Notes: a model not told the origin generated them from the sequence alone. DNA of 64,000 nt from Jeotgalibacillus marinus (GCF_040801915.1 NZ_JBFMIA010000002.1:372001-436000), one strand, 5' to 3'; shown: positions 33,780 to 43,743, counted from the stretch's first letter. Numbers and translations: made by a program.

Positions 33780-35142
33780 CCAAATCTCCCCCTCCATCAA
33801 ACGGAACAGGTTGCCAGTTACCCTTGTATCGATAGAACCACATCGGTTCAAGCTCATACAAGACACCGTTTTTGGAATCCCTGGTCATACGATAAGCAAC
33901 CGTAATATCTTCTAACAGTTTAGGATCATAATCTTCCTGCATTTCCAGCGTCTCTTTAACTTCATACCCAGATTGCATTTCTTTTGTATCTCCAGCAGGC
34001 ACATAATCGTCTAATATCATAAACGAACGATCATACTTATAAATCCTTTTCTCTCCCCACTCTTGATCAATTTGTGCAGCACCTTGTTCATTAAACACTG
34101 GCAGACCCTTAACATAAAGACGGAATGTGATCTTTTGATTAGATGCATCAAGATCATATAAATAATAGTCGTTCACCCATCCAGCGTGTTCATTGACAAA
34201 CCGATGACTTTTTTGAAATAACTCACTGGCATCTCCAACAACGGATGTTTCGGATGTTTCGGATGTTTCGGATGTTTCGGATGTTTCGGATGTTTCGGCT
34301 GAGGGGTTCACGTAATTTAATGTATTGTTTAAAGAGTCTACTTTCATTAAGCTTGAACGATCAATATACAGCGTTTCAGTTTCATTTCCTAAAATATTTG
34401 TATTGGTATTTACTTCTCCTTGGTCAGGGAAAAGTGCGTCCCGAAATCTAGTTGAATCAATTCTCTCCATTACATATTTATATTGAAACTCTTCTTTTCT
34501 AATTTCAGGTAAAAAAAGTATACGATCACCCGTGTCGTATGGAAAATAGCTTTGGTACCCTGACGTCGTGGAAACGATGTTTAAATTAAATAACTCCTGT
34601 AATTCCTCTAACTCCTCTACTTTTGCTTCATATACAACTCTTGCATCATACGAAACGAAGTAAACACTAAACGTCGACGTTTCCTCTTCATTCCATTCGA
34701 CAACTATTCGATCAAACGTTGTCGCAGGAAGGATACTATCTCCAAACTCCAACACTTCACCATACGAAGTGAAAGGCACTTCTGATGGAAAAATAACTTC
34801 AAGGCGATTGACTCCGTGAACCAAATCCTTAAATTCCTCTTCTGACAAAGCAAGGGGTTTTACATTAAAGAATGTCGGGTTTTCTATAATTGAGATCAGT
34901 TTATCGATTTCGGTTTCACTGGAGGTTCCGTAATTTGAATCAGATTCGGACCCATGAACAAGAAAACGACTCGGCTTAATCAGTTGGGATGTAGATCTGA
35001 TTTCATTAATGGAAACGTCTACTGCGGTTGTTGACTTTATTGTATCGTAGGTAGGTTGATACGACCAAACATTCCACGTCAACAGGCCACTTAGTACAAC
35101 AAGTAGCATTAACAGTATAGATTTAAACAAATCAATAGTCAT
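33766..35142 (-). CDS. walH: WalK regulator WalH (YycH)
   Basis: The protein (458 residues) has an N-terminal TM helix (about 7-26) and a large extracytoplasmic region. The ATG at 35142 overlaps the walK stop as ATGA, and GAGGATG precedes it. WalH and WalI tune WalK activity in the membrane. The middle contains a run of Glu-Thr-Ser repeats produced by six exact nine-base units. The C-terminal GVLYELEPMWFYRYKGNW resembles the YycH end. Confidence 0.92.
   Translation of the reverse strand: MTIDLFKSILLMLLVVLSGLLTWNVWSYQPTYDTIKSTTAVDVSINEIRSTSQLIKPSRFLVHGSESDSNYGTSSETEIDKLISIIENPTFFNVKPLALSEEEFKDLVHGVNRLEVIFPSEVPFTSYGEVLEFGDSILPATTFDRIVVEWNEEETSTFSVYFVSYDARVVYEAKVEELEELQELFNLNIVSTTSGYQSYFPYDTGDRILFLPEIRKEEFQYKYVMERIDSTRFRDALFPDQGEVNTNTNILGNETETLYIDRSSLMKVDSLNNTLNYVNPSAETSETSETSETSETSETSVVGDASELFQKSHRFVNEHAGWVNDYYLYDLDASNQKITFRLYVKGLPVFNEQGAAQIDQEWGEKRIYKYDRSFMILDDYVPAGDTKEMQSGYEVKETLEMQEDYDPKLLEDITVAYRMTRDSKNGVLYELEPMWFYRYKGNWQPVPFDGGGDLDGLE
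34243..34296. repeat. 9-bp tandem repeat in walH
   Basis: GGATGTTTC is repeated six times without error; on the coding strand this gives a (Ser/Glu-Thr-Ser) run. The unit is a multiple of three, so changes in copy number keep the frame. Confidence 0.95.
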
Positions 35143-36992
35143 GACCATTCATCCTCATTTGTTGAATCATATGGAAGAGTAAAGTATACCGTTGTCCCTT
35201 TACCCTCTATACTCGATGCCCAAATTCGTCCACCGTGTGCTGTGATCATTTCTTTGGAGATGGCAAGCCCAAGTCCTGTTCCACCAAGCTTTCTTGCGCG
35301 TGCTTTATCGACTCTGTAGAAACGTTCGAAAATATTCTTTAAATTTTCGCGTGGAATTCCTACTCCTTGGTCAGAGACACTAATCACAATCTCTCCTTCT
35401 TTCTCATTCTTTTCAACCTTAAAGCGTAGTTGTCCACCTTCAGGAGAATATTTCAATGCATTAGAAATAATATTATCTAACACCTGCGTCATTTTGTCGG
35501 TATCAATTTCGACATAGAGTAGTTCATTTGGAAGCTTCGTTTTAAATGTTACGCTTTGTGATCGTCCCATTTCAAAACGGTCAATGATCCGCTGATAAAA
35601 ATCGTTAAAATTAACCCAATCTTTATTTAGACGGTAATCTTTGCTGTCCATTTTCGATAGCTGTAATAGATCGTTAACAAGTCGAATCATCCGCTCTGTT
35701 TCCGTCTGCGTTACATTTAAAAATTGAGGGGCGATCTCTTGATCCTTCCACGCTCCTTCAGCAAGTGCTTCTAAATAGCTACGCATGGTCGTAAGTGGTG
35801 TTCTAAGCTCATGTGATACATTTGCTACGAATTCTCGACGTTCTGCATCAATTTTTTCCTGCTCTGTAATATCATGCAGTACGGCAATCAGACCATTTAC
35901 AAACCCGGTTTCTTTTTGAATGATCGAGAAGTTTGCACGCAAAACATATGGGTGACCTGATGTACTGAAATCGAGAATGACTGAATCTTGTTGGCTCAGT
36001 AAGTCATCAAACGAATACACTTCCCCAACGCCAAGGAGGTCTGTTATTTCCTGTGAGAGCACTGTTTCACGTGAAACATTTAGCATTCCCGCTGCTGAGT
36101 CATTGATTAAAATGACGCGCCCCTTACGATCAGTCGCTATTACTCCATCTGTCATGTACGAAAGCACAGATGAAAGTTTGCGACGCTCTCCTTCAGTAGT
36201 TGCTTGTGCTTCTTGTAGCTGCTTCGTTAAGTTATTGAACGTAATGGCAAGTTGACCAATCTCATCATAGCCATACACTTTAACTTGCCTCGAAAAGTTT
36301 CCTTTAGACATCACTAGTGCTTGCTTTCTCATATCTGAAATAGGTCGGATAATTGTCTGGGCCAGCAGCACGCCTAATATGGCTGTTATAACGATCGAAA
36401 TAACTGTTCCTGCAGATAAAATACCATTGATTTCATCCATTTGTTCGAACACATTTTCAATCCTAGAAACAATGTAAATCGCCCCAATGACATCCCCACC
36501 AGGAGACTTGATCGGGGATGTAAGAACCCAAATCCTGTCTCCGTTAAGTTCAACAAAAATTTGATTAGTATCTGCCCCTGTCAATTCATCACCCGATAAG
36601 GCGTACTTAACCACCTCTTCAGTTGTTGGTTGACCAACAATTGATTGGTTATTTTGATCAGAGGTACCTAGTATTCTATTTCTTGCATCGATTACCTGAA
36701 CTTCCTGAACATCATCCGAGTTTAAACCTTGTAACAATACACGAATCGATTCAGTCAACTCTAGATCATCCTCAGACCTTGTCCCTTTAATATCAGCAAG
36801 AATTTCTTCTCTAACAGTGTATTCAAGAGGATTGATCCGCTCTTGAATTGACTGTTGAAAGTTATAAACGAGTGTCTCTTCAAGATTTCTAGCAAAATAC
36901 ACACTAATAATTTGCATTCCAAGTGCGATCAGTAATACATATATCAATACAAATTTGAAGTGGATCGATCGAAAAAAACCAACTTTCCTCAT
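35139..36992 (-). CDS. walK: sensor histidine kinase WalK
   Basis: The 617-residue protein has two TM helices (about 13-33 and 190-214) with an extracytoplasmic PAS/Cache domain between, HAMP (about 212-262), a cytoplasmic PAS (about 275-375), the HisKA motif FVANVSHELRTPL with H394, and an HATPase domain with N box, DQGVGIPRENL (G1) and GGTGLGLAISK (G2). It is the essential cell-wall kinase of low-GC Gram-positives and phosphorylates WalR. A perfect parS sequence lies within the first PAS part of the gene (codons 305-310). Confidence 0.97.
   Translation of the reverse strand: MRKVGFFRSIHFKFVLIYVLLIALGMQIISVYFARNLEETLVYNFQQSIQERINPLEYTVREEILADIKGTRSEDDLELTESIRVLLQGLNSDDVQEVQVIDARNRILGTSDQNNQSIVGQPTTEEVVKYALSGDELTGADTNQIFVELNGDRIWVLTSPIKSPGGDVIGAIYIVSRIENVFEQMDEINGILSAGTVISIVITAILGVLLAQTIIRPISDMRKQALVMSKGNFSRQVKVYGYDEIGQLAITFNNLTKQLQEAQATTEGERRKLSSVLSYMTDGVIATDRKGRVILINDSAAGMLNVSRETVLSQEITDLLGVGEVYSFDDLLSQQDSVILDFSTSGHPYVLRANFSIIQKETGFVNGLIAVLHDITEQEKIDAERREFVANVSHELRTPLTTMRSYLEALAEGAWKDQEIAPQFLNVTQTETERMIRLVNDLLQLSKMDSKDYRLNKDWVNFNDFYQRIIDRFEMGRSQSVTFKTKLPNELLYVEIDTDKMTQVLDNIISNALKYSPEGGQLRFKVEKNEKEGEIVISVSDQGVGIPRENLKNIFERFYRVDKARARKLGGTGLGLAISKEMITAHGGRIWASSIEGKGTTVYFTLPYDSTNEDEWS
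36063..36078. promoter_or_regulatory. parS: parS site inside walK
   Basis: TGTTTCACGTGAAACA is a perfect 16-bp palindrome and matches the Bacillus parS consensus TGTTNCACGTGAAACA completely. ParB (60.1 kb) loads here and spreads. It encodes NVSRET in walK. Confidence 0.93.
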
Positions 36993-36997
36993 TCACA

Positions 36998-37708
36998 TTA
37001 CTCCTGATCCGGATTTCTCAAATAATACCCTACGCCACGTCGTGTAACGATCCACACGGGATGACTTGGATTATCTTCAATTTTTTCACGCAAACGACGA
37101 ACGGTAACATCCACCGTACGTACATCGCCATAATAATCGTAGCCCCATACGGTTTGCAGTAGGTGTTCGCGTGTCATTACTTGACCGATATGCTTCGATA
37201 AATAATGAAGTAATTCGAACTCTCGATGAGTAAGCTCAATTGTATCTCCGCGTTTAGAAACCATGTACGCATCTGGGTGAATCGTTATCGCACCAACTGA
37301 CACTTCATTCGTTACGCCCTCTTCTTCCAGTTGCCCTTTTAAAGCTTGATGACGACGCAAGTTTGCCTTCACACGCGCTACTAACTCACGTGTACTAAAC
37401 GGTTTTGTTACATAATCATCTGCACCCAATTCAAGACCAAGAACCTTATCAATCTCGGAATCCTTTGCTGTTAACATAATGATTGGCATATCATACTTTT
37501 TACGAACCTCACGACACACTTCCATTCCATCACGGATCGGTAACATGATATCAAGCAAAACCAGGTCCGGCTTTACTTCTTCAATTTTCACAAGCGCTTC
37601 ATCACCATCATAAGCACAGTGAACTTCGTAGCCTTCTTTCTTTAAATTAAACTGAAGAATATCTGCAATTGGCTTTTCATCATCGACGACTAGAATTTTT
37701 TTTTCCAT
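36998..37708 (-). CDS. walR: response regulator WalR
   Basis: The 236-residue OmpR-type regulator has a receiver domain with acidic pair DD (9-10), phosphoacceptor D53 in LVLLDIMLP, T in MLTAKD and K in YVTKPFS, then a winged helix with GDVRTVDVTVRRLREKIE. It controls autolysin and wall genes. The start at 37708 follows AAAGGAG; the seven extra codons of the longer frame lack support. It is the first gene of the walR-K-H-I-J operon and lies five bases from walK. Confidence 0.97.
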   Translation of the reverse strand: MEKKILVVDDEKPIADILQFNLKKEGYEVHCAYDGDEALVKIEEVKPDLVLLDIMLPIRDGMEVCREVRKKYDMPIIMLTAKDSEIDKVLGLELGADDYVTKPFSTRELVARVKANLRRHQALKGQLEEEGVTNEVSVGAITIHPDAYMVSKRGDTIELTHREFELLHYLSKHIGQVMTREHLLQTVWGYDYYGDVRTVDVTVRRLREKIEDNPSHPVWIVTRRGVGYYLRNPDQE

Positions 37709-37957
37709 ATCACTATTCTCCTTTATCAATCATCTATTTTAAAAAACTTTCGTTCAATTCGATTAAACGTTTCTACACGTGTATAGATAATGTATCATGT
37801 TATAGCATATTATTCACTTATTTGGTGAAATCAAAAGCGCAAGTAGCTGGTCAGATCCGACAAGCATACACACGCAAAACATAGCTTTTTCACATTTCAG
37901 ATTAAAAATAATTCATTTCCTCGGAAATATTTTTCGACATTTTTCGTGCTTAGTTTT

Positions 37958-37989
37958 AAAAAAACCCCTGACCCATAGTGAGCCAGAGG
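37958..37989 (-). terminator. terminator after the M23 peptidase gene
   Basis: In the RNA CCTCTGGCTC pairs with GGGTCAGGGG with three G-U pairs, loop ACTAT, followed by seven Us. Confidence 0.65.
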
Positions 37990-37999
37990 CAATCGTTCT

Positions 38000-39445
38000 T
38001 TACAAATAATCCATTGGATTCACAAGTGCACCGTTGGAATACACTTCGAAATGCAAGTGAATGCCAGTAGCAAACCCTGTCTCTCCCATAATTCCAAGTG
38101 AATCCCCTTGTGATACAACTTGTCCAGGTGATACATGAATTTTACTTAAATGTGCATACACCGTTCGTAAACCATTATCGTGATCGACAACTACCTTGTT
38201 ACCGTAGTCCCCATCCAAACCTGCTGATACAACCGTCCCATTATCAACATTATTGATTGTGTAATTATCTGGACGTGCAATGTCAATTCCTTTATGATTT
38301 TTTCCCCAACGAGGGCCTTGTTCACTAGAAATATAACCACCATTCGTTGGCCACACAAAAGAGCCCGTTCCACGCGAAGGAATTTCTTTCGTTCCTACCT
38401 CAACAATTTGATCCCTAGGATCTTTTGTCACTTTTTCATCAGCCTTTGACTCTGATACTTGCTCGCCATTCTTCTCACTTGTTTGAAGTGTATAAACACG
38501 TTCACCATTTTTTCCTTTTTTCTTAACTTTCGTATCTCCTTTTAAAAGCTCGTCATCTTCGACAATTTCCTCATCAAATTGGATTGCCTCTTTAACTCGT
38601 TGTTCTTTTTCCACGTTTACCGAGAAACCTGCGATGTGCTTTTTCACCTTCAGTTCCTCTTTTGGAGTCAATTCATCATCTTCCAATAAATCAGGGTTCA
38701 ATTTTAATAATTCTTCAATTTTCATATTGTGTTCTTCTGTGATACTTTCAATTGTATCCTCTTCAGCTATTCTATAAGAGACTTCTTGTTTTTGACCTTT
38801 TAATAATAGTTTCGCAGCTTCTTCAGGGGTTGTAAGATTTGCTGGATCGATCAGAGCATATTCCGCGTCTTCGTATCCTTCAACCGTTATTTCTGTGATT
38901 CTAGTTTCATCTATCTTTAAGTTCGAAGTAGATTGTTTTTCAAACGTCTCAAGCTCTTCTTCTGAAACAGCACTTAACTTGATTTGACGAAGCATTTCTT
39001 CAACCTCTTCATCACTCGATAAATAAGCAACCCTTTTTCCATTAAGCTCAACAGCTTTTGCTTCTGTTTGGAAGGAAGCTTTTTCTTGGATCATGCTTAA
39101 CACTTCTTCATCTCTCGTATTCGGATTAAATACTTTCTCTGGAATCATAGTAATATCGTTTTCTAATGATGAGAGGTTTGATACATCAAATTTCTTTTTG
39201 ATGTCTTTTTCCTGCTCTTTAACCCACTCTTGAATAGAACTTTGATCTGACACTGCACCCACATATTCTTCTCCAGCATATACGTGGTTCATTTCAGTAA
39301 GCTCTTCTTCTTTCTCACTACTTGCTTCAGCTCCATTCACTAAAACAATTGCCGATAAAAGAGTTCCTACTACAAATGTTTTTACTATTTTTGATGTATA
39401 TGTGCAAATGAACCTTTTTTGATTCACTTGTTTATCGTTGTTCAT
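38000..39445 (-). CDS. M23 peptidoglycan endopeptidase with LysM and G5-like domains
   Basis: The 481-residue protein has a signal peptide/anchor (about 20-43), an acidic Glu-rich region, a LysM-like segment (YRIAEEDTIESITEEHNMKI and following), a G5-like stretch with VKKKGKNGERVYTL, and a C-terminal M23 domain: GPRWGKNHKGIDIARP supplies the first His and Asp and GIHLHFEVY (461-469) the H-x-H. It cleaves peptide cross-links in the wall. Standing next to walR and with a WalR-like box upstream, it probably belongs to the WalR regulon, as related autolysins do. Confidence 0.92.
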   Translation of the reverse strand: MNNDKQVNQKRFICTYTSKIVKTFVVGTLLSAIVLVNGAEASSEKEEELTEMNHVYAGEEYVGAVSDQSSIQEWVKEQEKDIKKKFDVSNLSSLENDITMIPEKVFNPNTRDEEVLSMIQEKASFQTEAKAVELNGKRVAYLSSDEEVEEMLRQIKLSAVSEEELETFEKQSTSNLKIDETRITEITVEGYEDAEYALIDPANLTTPEEAAKLLLKGQKQEVSYRIAEEDTIESITEEHNMKIEELLKLNPDLLEDDELTPKEELKVKKHIAGFSVNVEKEQRVKEAIQFDEEIVEDDELLKGDTKVKKKGKNGERVYTLQTSEKNGEQVSESKADEKVTKDPRDQIVEVGTKEIPSRGTGSFVWPTNGGYISSEQGPRWGKNHKGIDIARPDNYTINNVDNGTVVSAGLDGDYGNKVVVDHDNGLRTVYAHLSKIHVSPGQVVSQGDSLGIMGETGFATGIHLHFEVYSNGALVNPMDYL

Positions 39446-39808
39446 TCGTTACTCCTCCCACACACCATAAATGTATGTTTGTTTATTAGCACAATCCTTG
39501 TCTATTGAAAGTACAAGGTCATGTTCTGCATTTTTTACGCCATCCAAATGTACCATACGTTTTTGCTAAAATAAGACTCGTTGTACAACTGTAAAAGAAT
39601 TGTAGTATTATGGGATTTTGTTGGAAAAAACGGAAAGAGATTGTTGATAAAAGGAGGTCTGGGTTGATTAATTTTGGTAGTAGTTTGTGAAGATTCAGAG
39701 GTGCTAGTGGGATATTGTCATCTTGTTGTCATGTTTCTGTTACATCAATAGGAAGTATCCTTATTTTTTGCATAAAAAAAGATACGCCGCAATTGCAACA
39801 TATCTTGA
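39446..39808. other. promoter region of the M23 gene
   Basis: No gene is seen. At 39590-39606 TGTAAA, five bases, TGTAGT is close to the WalR consensus TGTWAH-N5-TGTWAH (11 of 12). A further TGTAAC with two TGAC repeats at 10-11 base spacing occurs near 39735 on the - strand. Both are suggestive only. Confidence 0.35.
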
Positions 39809-39881
39809 TGGCTTTGGACGGAATCGAACCGCCGACACATGGATTTTCAGTCCATTGCTCTACCAACTGAGCTACAAAGCC
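39809..39881 (-). tRNA. tRNA-Phe (GAA)
   Basis: The sequence folds as a cloverleaf: acceptor GGCTTTG with CAAAGCC, D-arm GCTCAGTTGGTAGAGC, anticodon loop CTGAAAA with GAA at 39846-39848, T-arm GGCGGTTCGATTCCGTC. CCA is not encoded. Confidence 0.96.
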
Positions 39882-39888
39882 TTGATAT

Positions 39889-40151
39889 TCGGCCTATGAT
39901 AAGCGGCGAATCTCTTCGTCAGTTTCATCTCTTCACATCCTCACGCACACTAGTGCGCTCCGGTGTTCATCAATTCACTTCCTTGACATTCTTGCTTCTC
40001 ATAACCCTCAAAAATAAACTTGGCAAAACTGATCGGCTTATGATAAGCGGCGAATCTCTTCGTCAGTTTCATCTCTTCACATCCTCACGCAACTAGTGCG
40101 CTCCGGTGTTCATCAATTCACTTCCTTGACATTCTTGCTTCTCATAACCCT
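39889..40151. repeat. duplicated 120-bp spacer between two tRNA genes
   Basis: 39889-40008 and 40033-40151 are nearly identical; they differ by one missing base (CGCACACTAG versus CGCAACTAG) and a few substitutions. The unit contains a palindrome around CACTAGTG and begins GGCYTATGATAAGCGGCG on this strand. It looks like a tRNA-linked repeat, with one tRNA gene perhaps lost between the copies. Confidence 0.9.
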
Positions 40152-40189
40152 TAAAGATCATTTGGAAATTACATATTGCACAATTAAAA

Positions 40190-40264
40190 TGGTGACCCGT
40201 ACGGGATTCGAACCCGTGTTACCGCCGTGAAAGGGCGGTGTCTTAACCGCTTGACCAACGGGCC
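40190..40264 (-). tRNA. tRNA-Glu (UUC)
   Basis: Cloverleaf with acceptor GGCCCGT pairing ACGGGTC, anticodon loop CTTTCAC with TTC at 40229-40231 and T-arm CGGGTTCGAATCCCG. The 3' CCA is encoded. Confidence 0.96.
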
Positions 40265-40528
40265 GTTTTGAAACACTTATGTAACAACGAGTCTAAATAT
40301 ATCATAATTCTTTTTACTATGACAATCTTTTTTTGAAAAAATGTCGAAAAAACAAGAAAAATAATATCGCTTCATTATTTACTAACTAGATTTGGTATAA
40401 AACCACATAAAATAAATGGAATTAATTAAAAAATGATAAATAAGATAATGTTAGATCAACTGCGTTTAATGGAAGTGAAGTGCTATTCAATGAATACCAC
40501 CTTCGTATAACAAACCCGATACCTTCCT

Positions 40529-40565
40529 AAAACGCTTGGATAAAAGTACTTATCCAAGCGTTTTT
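40529..40565. terminator. terminator beyond the MFS gene
   Basis: AAAACGCTTGGATAA and TTATCCAAGCGTTTTT pair perfectly around six bases. Confidence 0.88.
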
Positions 40566-40587
40566 GACTTTTATCGTTCAATTACTC

Positions 40588-41802
40588 CTATGATTTATCA
40601 AGGAGAGACTCAGAAAATTGATGATGATGCACTGCAACATATATCGCTGCAACGAGTAGCAATAGCCCTGAAATCAAAAAGGCAATTCTTACACCCAAAA
40701 TTTCTGCGACTCCACCGAAGAAGAGTGAAGATACACCAAATACTAGTGCAATCAACGCTCCTTGAGCAGCGTATATTTTAGGCAATTCTTCTGCTGTCGC
40801 ACCTTTTTGAAGATACGTATTGACTGCAACCCCTTTTATTTGATCAAAGATACCGTTCAGCACGGCAAAACCTAGAGAGAACCAAGCGATCGTGTTAAAA
40901 CCAAATAGAAGTGTGACGATACTAGTGCCAAATGAAAAGATGATCAGAAGTTTTTTCAAATGGAGTTCAATTGAATTTGCAAATCGAGAGCAAATAACAC
41001 CCCCTACAACCATTCCAACAAAGAATGAAGTGTTGACGTAACCCCACCAAGCTTCGGATTCTTGAAGTATTTCAGAAACAAAGACTAACAAGATTGATGC
41101 GATCCACACTACATTTGCAAGTGCCTCAAAAAATATCACCACATGAATACTTCGAAACAATGGATTTTTCCAAATCGTATTCCATCCTTCTTTTATCGAT
41201 TTCCCCACTCTACCTGCTACTTTTTCTACGTGAAACGGGCTAGGATCGACAAGCTTAACTAGCAGTAGGATCGAAAGAACAAATAGTACAAAGGTCAACC
41301 ATATCACCTGTTGTCCGCCAATTAACACTACCATCACACCACCAAGTGCCCATCCGCCTATTTGAATTGTATTGTTGACCACGGCGAAAAAACTATTGGC
41401 TTTGACGAGTTCTGATTTTTCTACTAACCTTGGCAACATCGAGTGACTGGCGGGAAGTGCCCACCCATCTAAAAAAGCGATAACAAGGACAAACGCTAAT
41501 ACACCGATGATATGCGGAACACCTTGGAGCATAATCATCAACAGAAGGAAAAAAAGAAAAATCGTTTTACTCACTTGCGAAAAAACGAGAAGTGATTTCA
41601 ATCGATATTGATCAAGCAATAACGGAGCCATCACCCCACTGCTAAACCGGCCAAACATATTGATAAACGGAAAGAGTGCCAGTATAAATGGAGATTCTGA
41701 CACTTCATATAAAATCGAGATGAGCCCGACGATGTAAAGCACATCGCCTAAATTCGCCAGTGATTGGCCCATCATTAGAAAACGAAAGGATTGACTCTTC
41801 AT
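40588..41802 (-). CDS. MFS transporter
   Basis: The 404-residue protein has about twelve TM helices, the pattern MMGQSLANLGDVLYIVG in helix 1 and a central basic loop VEKVAGRVGKSIKEGWNTIW. This is the MFS_3/MdfA-like exporter group found in Bacillus, where drugs or macrolides are typical substrates. It ends with a short His-rich tail. The stretch downstream contains a broken relative of the same superfamily (42065-42249). Confidence 0.9.
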   Translation of the reverse strand: MKSQSFRFLMMGQSLANLGDVLYIVGLISILYEVSESPFILALFPFINMFGRFSSGVMAPLLLDQYRLKSLLVFSQVSKTIFLFFLLLMIMLQGVPHIIGVLAFVLVIAFLDGWALPASHSMLPRLVEKSELVKANSFFAVVNNTIQIGGWALGGVMVVLIGGQQVIWLTFVLFVLSILLLVKLVDPSPFHVEKVAGRVGKSIKEGWNTIWKNPLFRSIHVVIFFEALANVVWIASILLVFVSEILQESEAWWGYVNTSFFVGMVVGGVICSRFANSIELHLKKLLIIFSFGTSIVTLLFGFNTIAWFSLGFAVLNGIFDQIKGVAVNTYLQKGATAEELPKIYAAQGALIALVFGVSSLFFGGVAEILGVRIAFLISGLLLLVAAIYVAVHHHQFSESLLDKS

Positions 41803-42594
41803 TTTTACTACCCCATTTAAATCAATTTTTTTGATTGATTAAGGGTAGTTTCTACACTCGTTTGTGCCTCCTTACATTTATTATTTCACTCCATAATAAG
41901 GCAACGCTTTATTTAATTTCTTATGGTTAAAAGAGTAAAGACTATTTACGAGTAATAGAACTAAGTGACTGATGTAACGCATCAATCCATTTAGCAAAGT
42001 CTAGTGCCTTTATGAATGTAAATCGCCCTAAAAGGGCCACCAGCTAAAACATCATCTGGCGTAATCACTCGTGGGTTTCTGTTGTTTTTAAATGAACCTT
42101 TAAACTTGAAAAACTTAAAAAAGACAGTAAAAATGTTAATACATCAATCCCTAATGTGACAGCCGCCCCAAATGTTGATAGGACTAAGCACAACAAAAGT
42201 GGTCCGAGCAGCGTACTGGCCGCATCTGCTCCTTCCGTATAATTATGTGCTCTTCAATTAAACGAGGTAACAAGCAATTAAAAGATATTTTAAAAACATC
42301 CCTGCGATTTTAATCGAACAATTTCCATTCGATTTACACTGTTCGTCACTTCCCACATTTATTTTTGGTCAGGTGAATTTCAATTTTTATCCATTTTATA
42401 ACATACTTACTTTCGTGAGATATTTGCGAATCTCAAGGCAAGATGGAAGAATCCGTATTACAATAAGAATGATTTTTCTAATAATTATTATCATATTAAC
42501 CTGTTTCATAAAAAACATCTAGTGATTTTCCAAATGTATCAATAAATCGTTTATACTATTCATTACAATCGATATAGCAAAGGAGGGATAGGAC
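41803..42594. other. intergenic stretch with gene debris
   Basis: Apart from the MFS remnant at 42065-42249 only short fragments are open, for instance a leftward ALDFAKWIDALHQSLS near 41960-42010. The right part (42250-42590) is AT-rich and holds the promoter of the channel gene. Confidence 0.4.
42065..42249 (-). pseudogene. MFS transporter remnant
   Basis: The leftward frame contains NYTEGADAASTLLGPLLLCL and FGAAVTLGIDVLTFLLSFLS, two TM helices with the G-P and F-x-x-D-x-L-T-F-L-x-S features of MFS helices 5-6. Both ends are missing. Confidence 0.6.
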
Positions 42595-43632
42595 ATGCAC
42601 ATATTTTTTAGATTATGGAAGCAGTTATCTCAGATGCATTTTCGTGTGATTGTTATTCTATCGATGATAATGATCTTATTTGGTACATTTTCTGTACATA
42701 TGATTGAACCCGAAACGTTCCCGAATTTATTTGATAGTTTTTGGTGGACTATGACCACGTTAACAACCGTTGGTTACGGGGACTTTTTTCCAACGACAAT
42801 AGGTGGTCGACTTGTCGGTATCTTCTTGTTCATTTTTGGAATTGGTTTAATTGGTGTTCTGATCGGAAAAATTGTTGAAGCTGCGAGTACCTATCAGCGG
42901 CTGAAGAAGGAGGGACGTCTTTTGTTTAGAAAAACAGATCATTTCGTTTATATTGGCTGGTCAAAAAAAACAGAACAAGCGATGATAGAGGTTTTTAATC
43001 ATGACCCCAAAGCATCCATCGTGTTAATTGAAAGTATAAAAGAAGCACCTATTACACTTGATCAAGTTCATTTCATTCAAGGAGATCCGACCGATGAGAA
43101 AACATTATTGAAGGCAAATATTCTTGAATCACAACGTGTAGCGATTTTTTCAGATCCGGTAATAGAGGAGCCAGTGTTAAAAGACGGGAAAAGTCTTTTA
43201 ATCGCGTCAGCTGTCGAGGCACTCTCTATCCAGCATAATGCAGACATTCAAACAGTTGTTGAAATTAGTGAAGAGCGGCACATTAAAAAATTCAATCATA
43301 TACGTGTTGATGATTTTATATTATCTGATGACTCTGTCTCACTTTTAATGGCAAAAGCAACTCTTCAACCTGGAACAACAACAATATTTCGTCAACTTTT
43401 AAGTAAAAAGTTTGGTAATAACATTCACGTTATTAAAGCGTCTAAGTCTTGGAATACATACCGTGATGCTTCTCAAAAACTGTTAGATGATGGCGCGGTT
43501 TTAATTGCTGTAAATGAAGATATGGATTTCCGAGAATCTATTCGCAAGCCGCTCAATCAGGAAGACATGCTGTACGTTATCTGTCACGACTCAACCTTTG
43601 AAAAATTAAAAGTGATTTATAAGACGGAATAA
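42595..43632 (+). CDS. two-TM potassium channel with RCK domain
   Basis: The 345-residue protein has TM1 (about 16-36), a pore helix with the K+ selectivity filter TTVGYGD at 57-63, TM2 (about 72-92), then a cytoplasmic TrkA-N/RCK domain starting FVYIGWSKKTEQAMIEV and TrkA-C. The layout equals B. subtilis YugO/MthK, where the RCK ring gates the pore. The GYIGWS replaces the usual G-x-G-x-x-G nucleotide motif, so the ligand may not be NAD. It could serve K+ release, membrane-potential signalling or osmotic balance. GGAGGGA precedes the ATG. Confidence 0.94.
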   Translation: MHIFFRLWKQLSQMHFRVIVILSMIMILFGTFSVHMIEPETFPNLFDSFWWTMTTLTTVGYGDFFPTTIGGRLVGIFLFIFGIGLIGVLIGKIVEAASTYQRLKKEGRLLFRKTDHFVYIGWSKKTEQAMIEVFNHDPKASIVLIESIKEAPITLDQVHFIQGDPTDEKTLLKANILESQRVAIFSDPVIEEPVLKDGKSLLIASAVEALSIQHNADIQTVVEISEERHIKKFNHIRVDDFILSDDSVSLLMAKATLQPGTTTIFRQLLSKKFGNNIHVIKASKSWNTYRDASQKLLDDGAVLIAVNEDMDFRESIRKPLNQEDMLYVICHDSTFEKLKVIYKTE

Positions 43633-43743
43633 TTTCCCGTTTTTTCTCCAACATAGACAGATGAACAGTTCGTTAAAGTGTATTCTGCTTTCTTTCCTAG
43701 TATAATAGAAGGTAATTGAGAACGATTTATGGAGGGAAACACA

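Noticed and set aside
42595..43632. Part of a phage or toxin system because of isolated position
   Set aside because: The TVGYGD filter and RCK domain make it an ordinary potassium channel.
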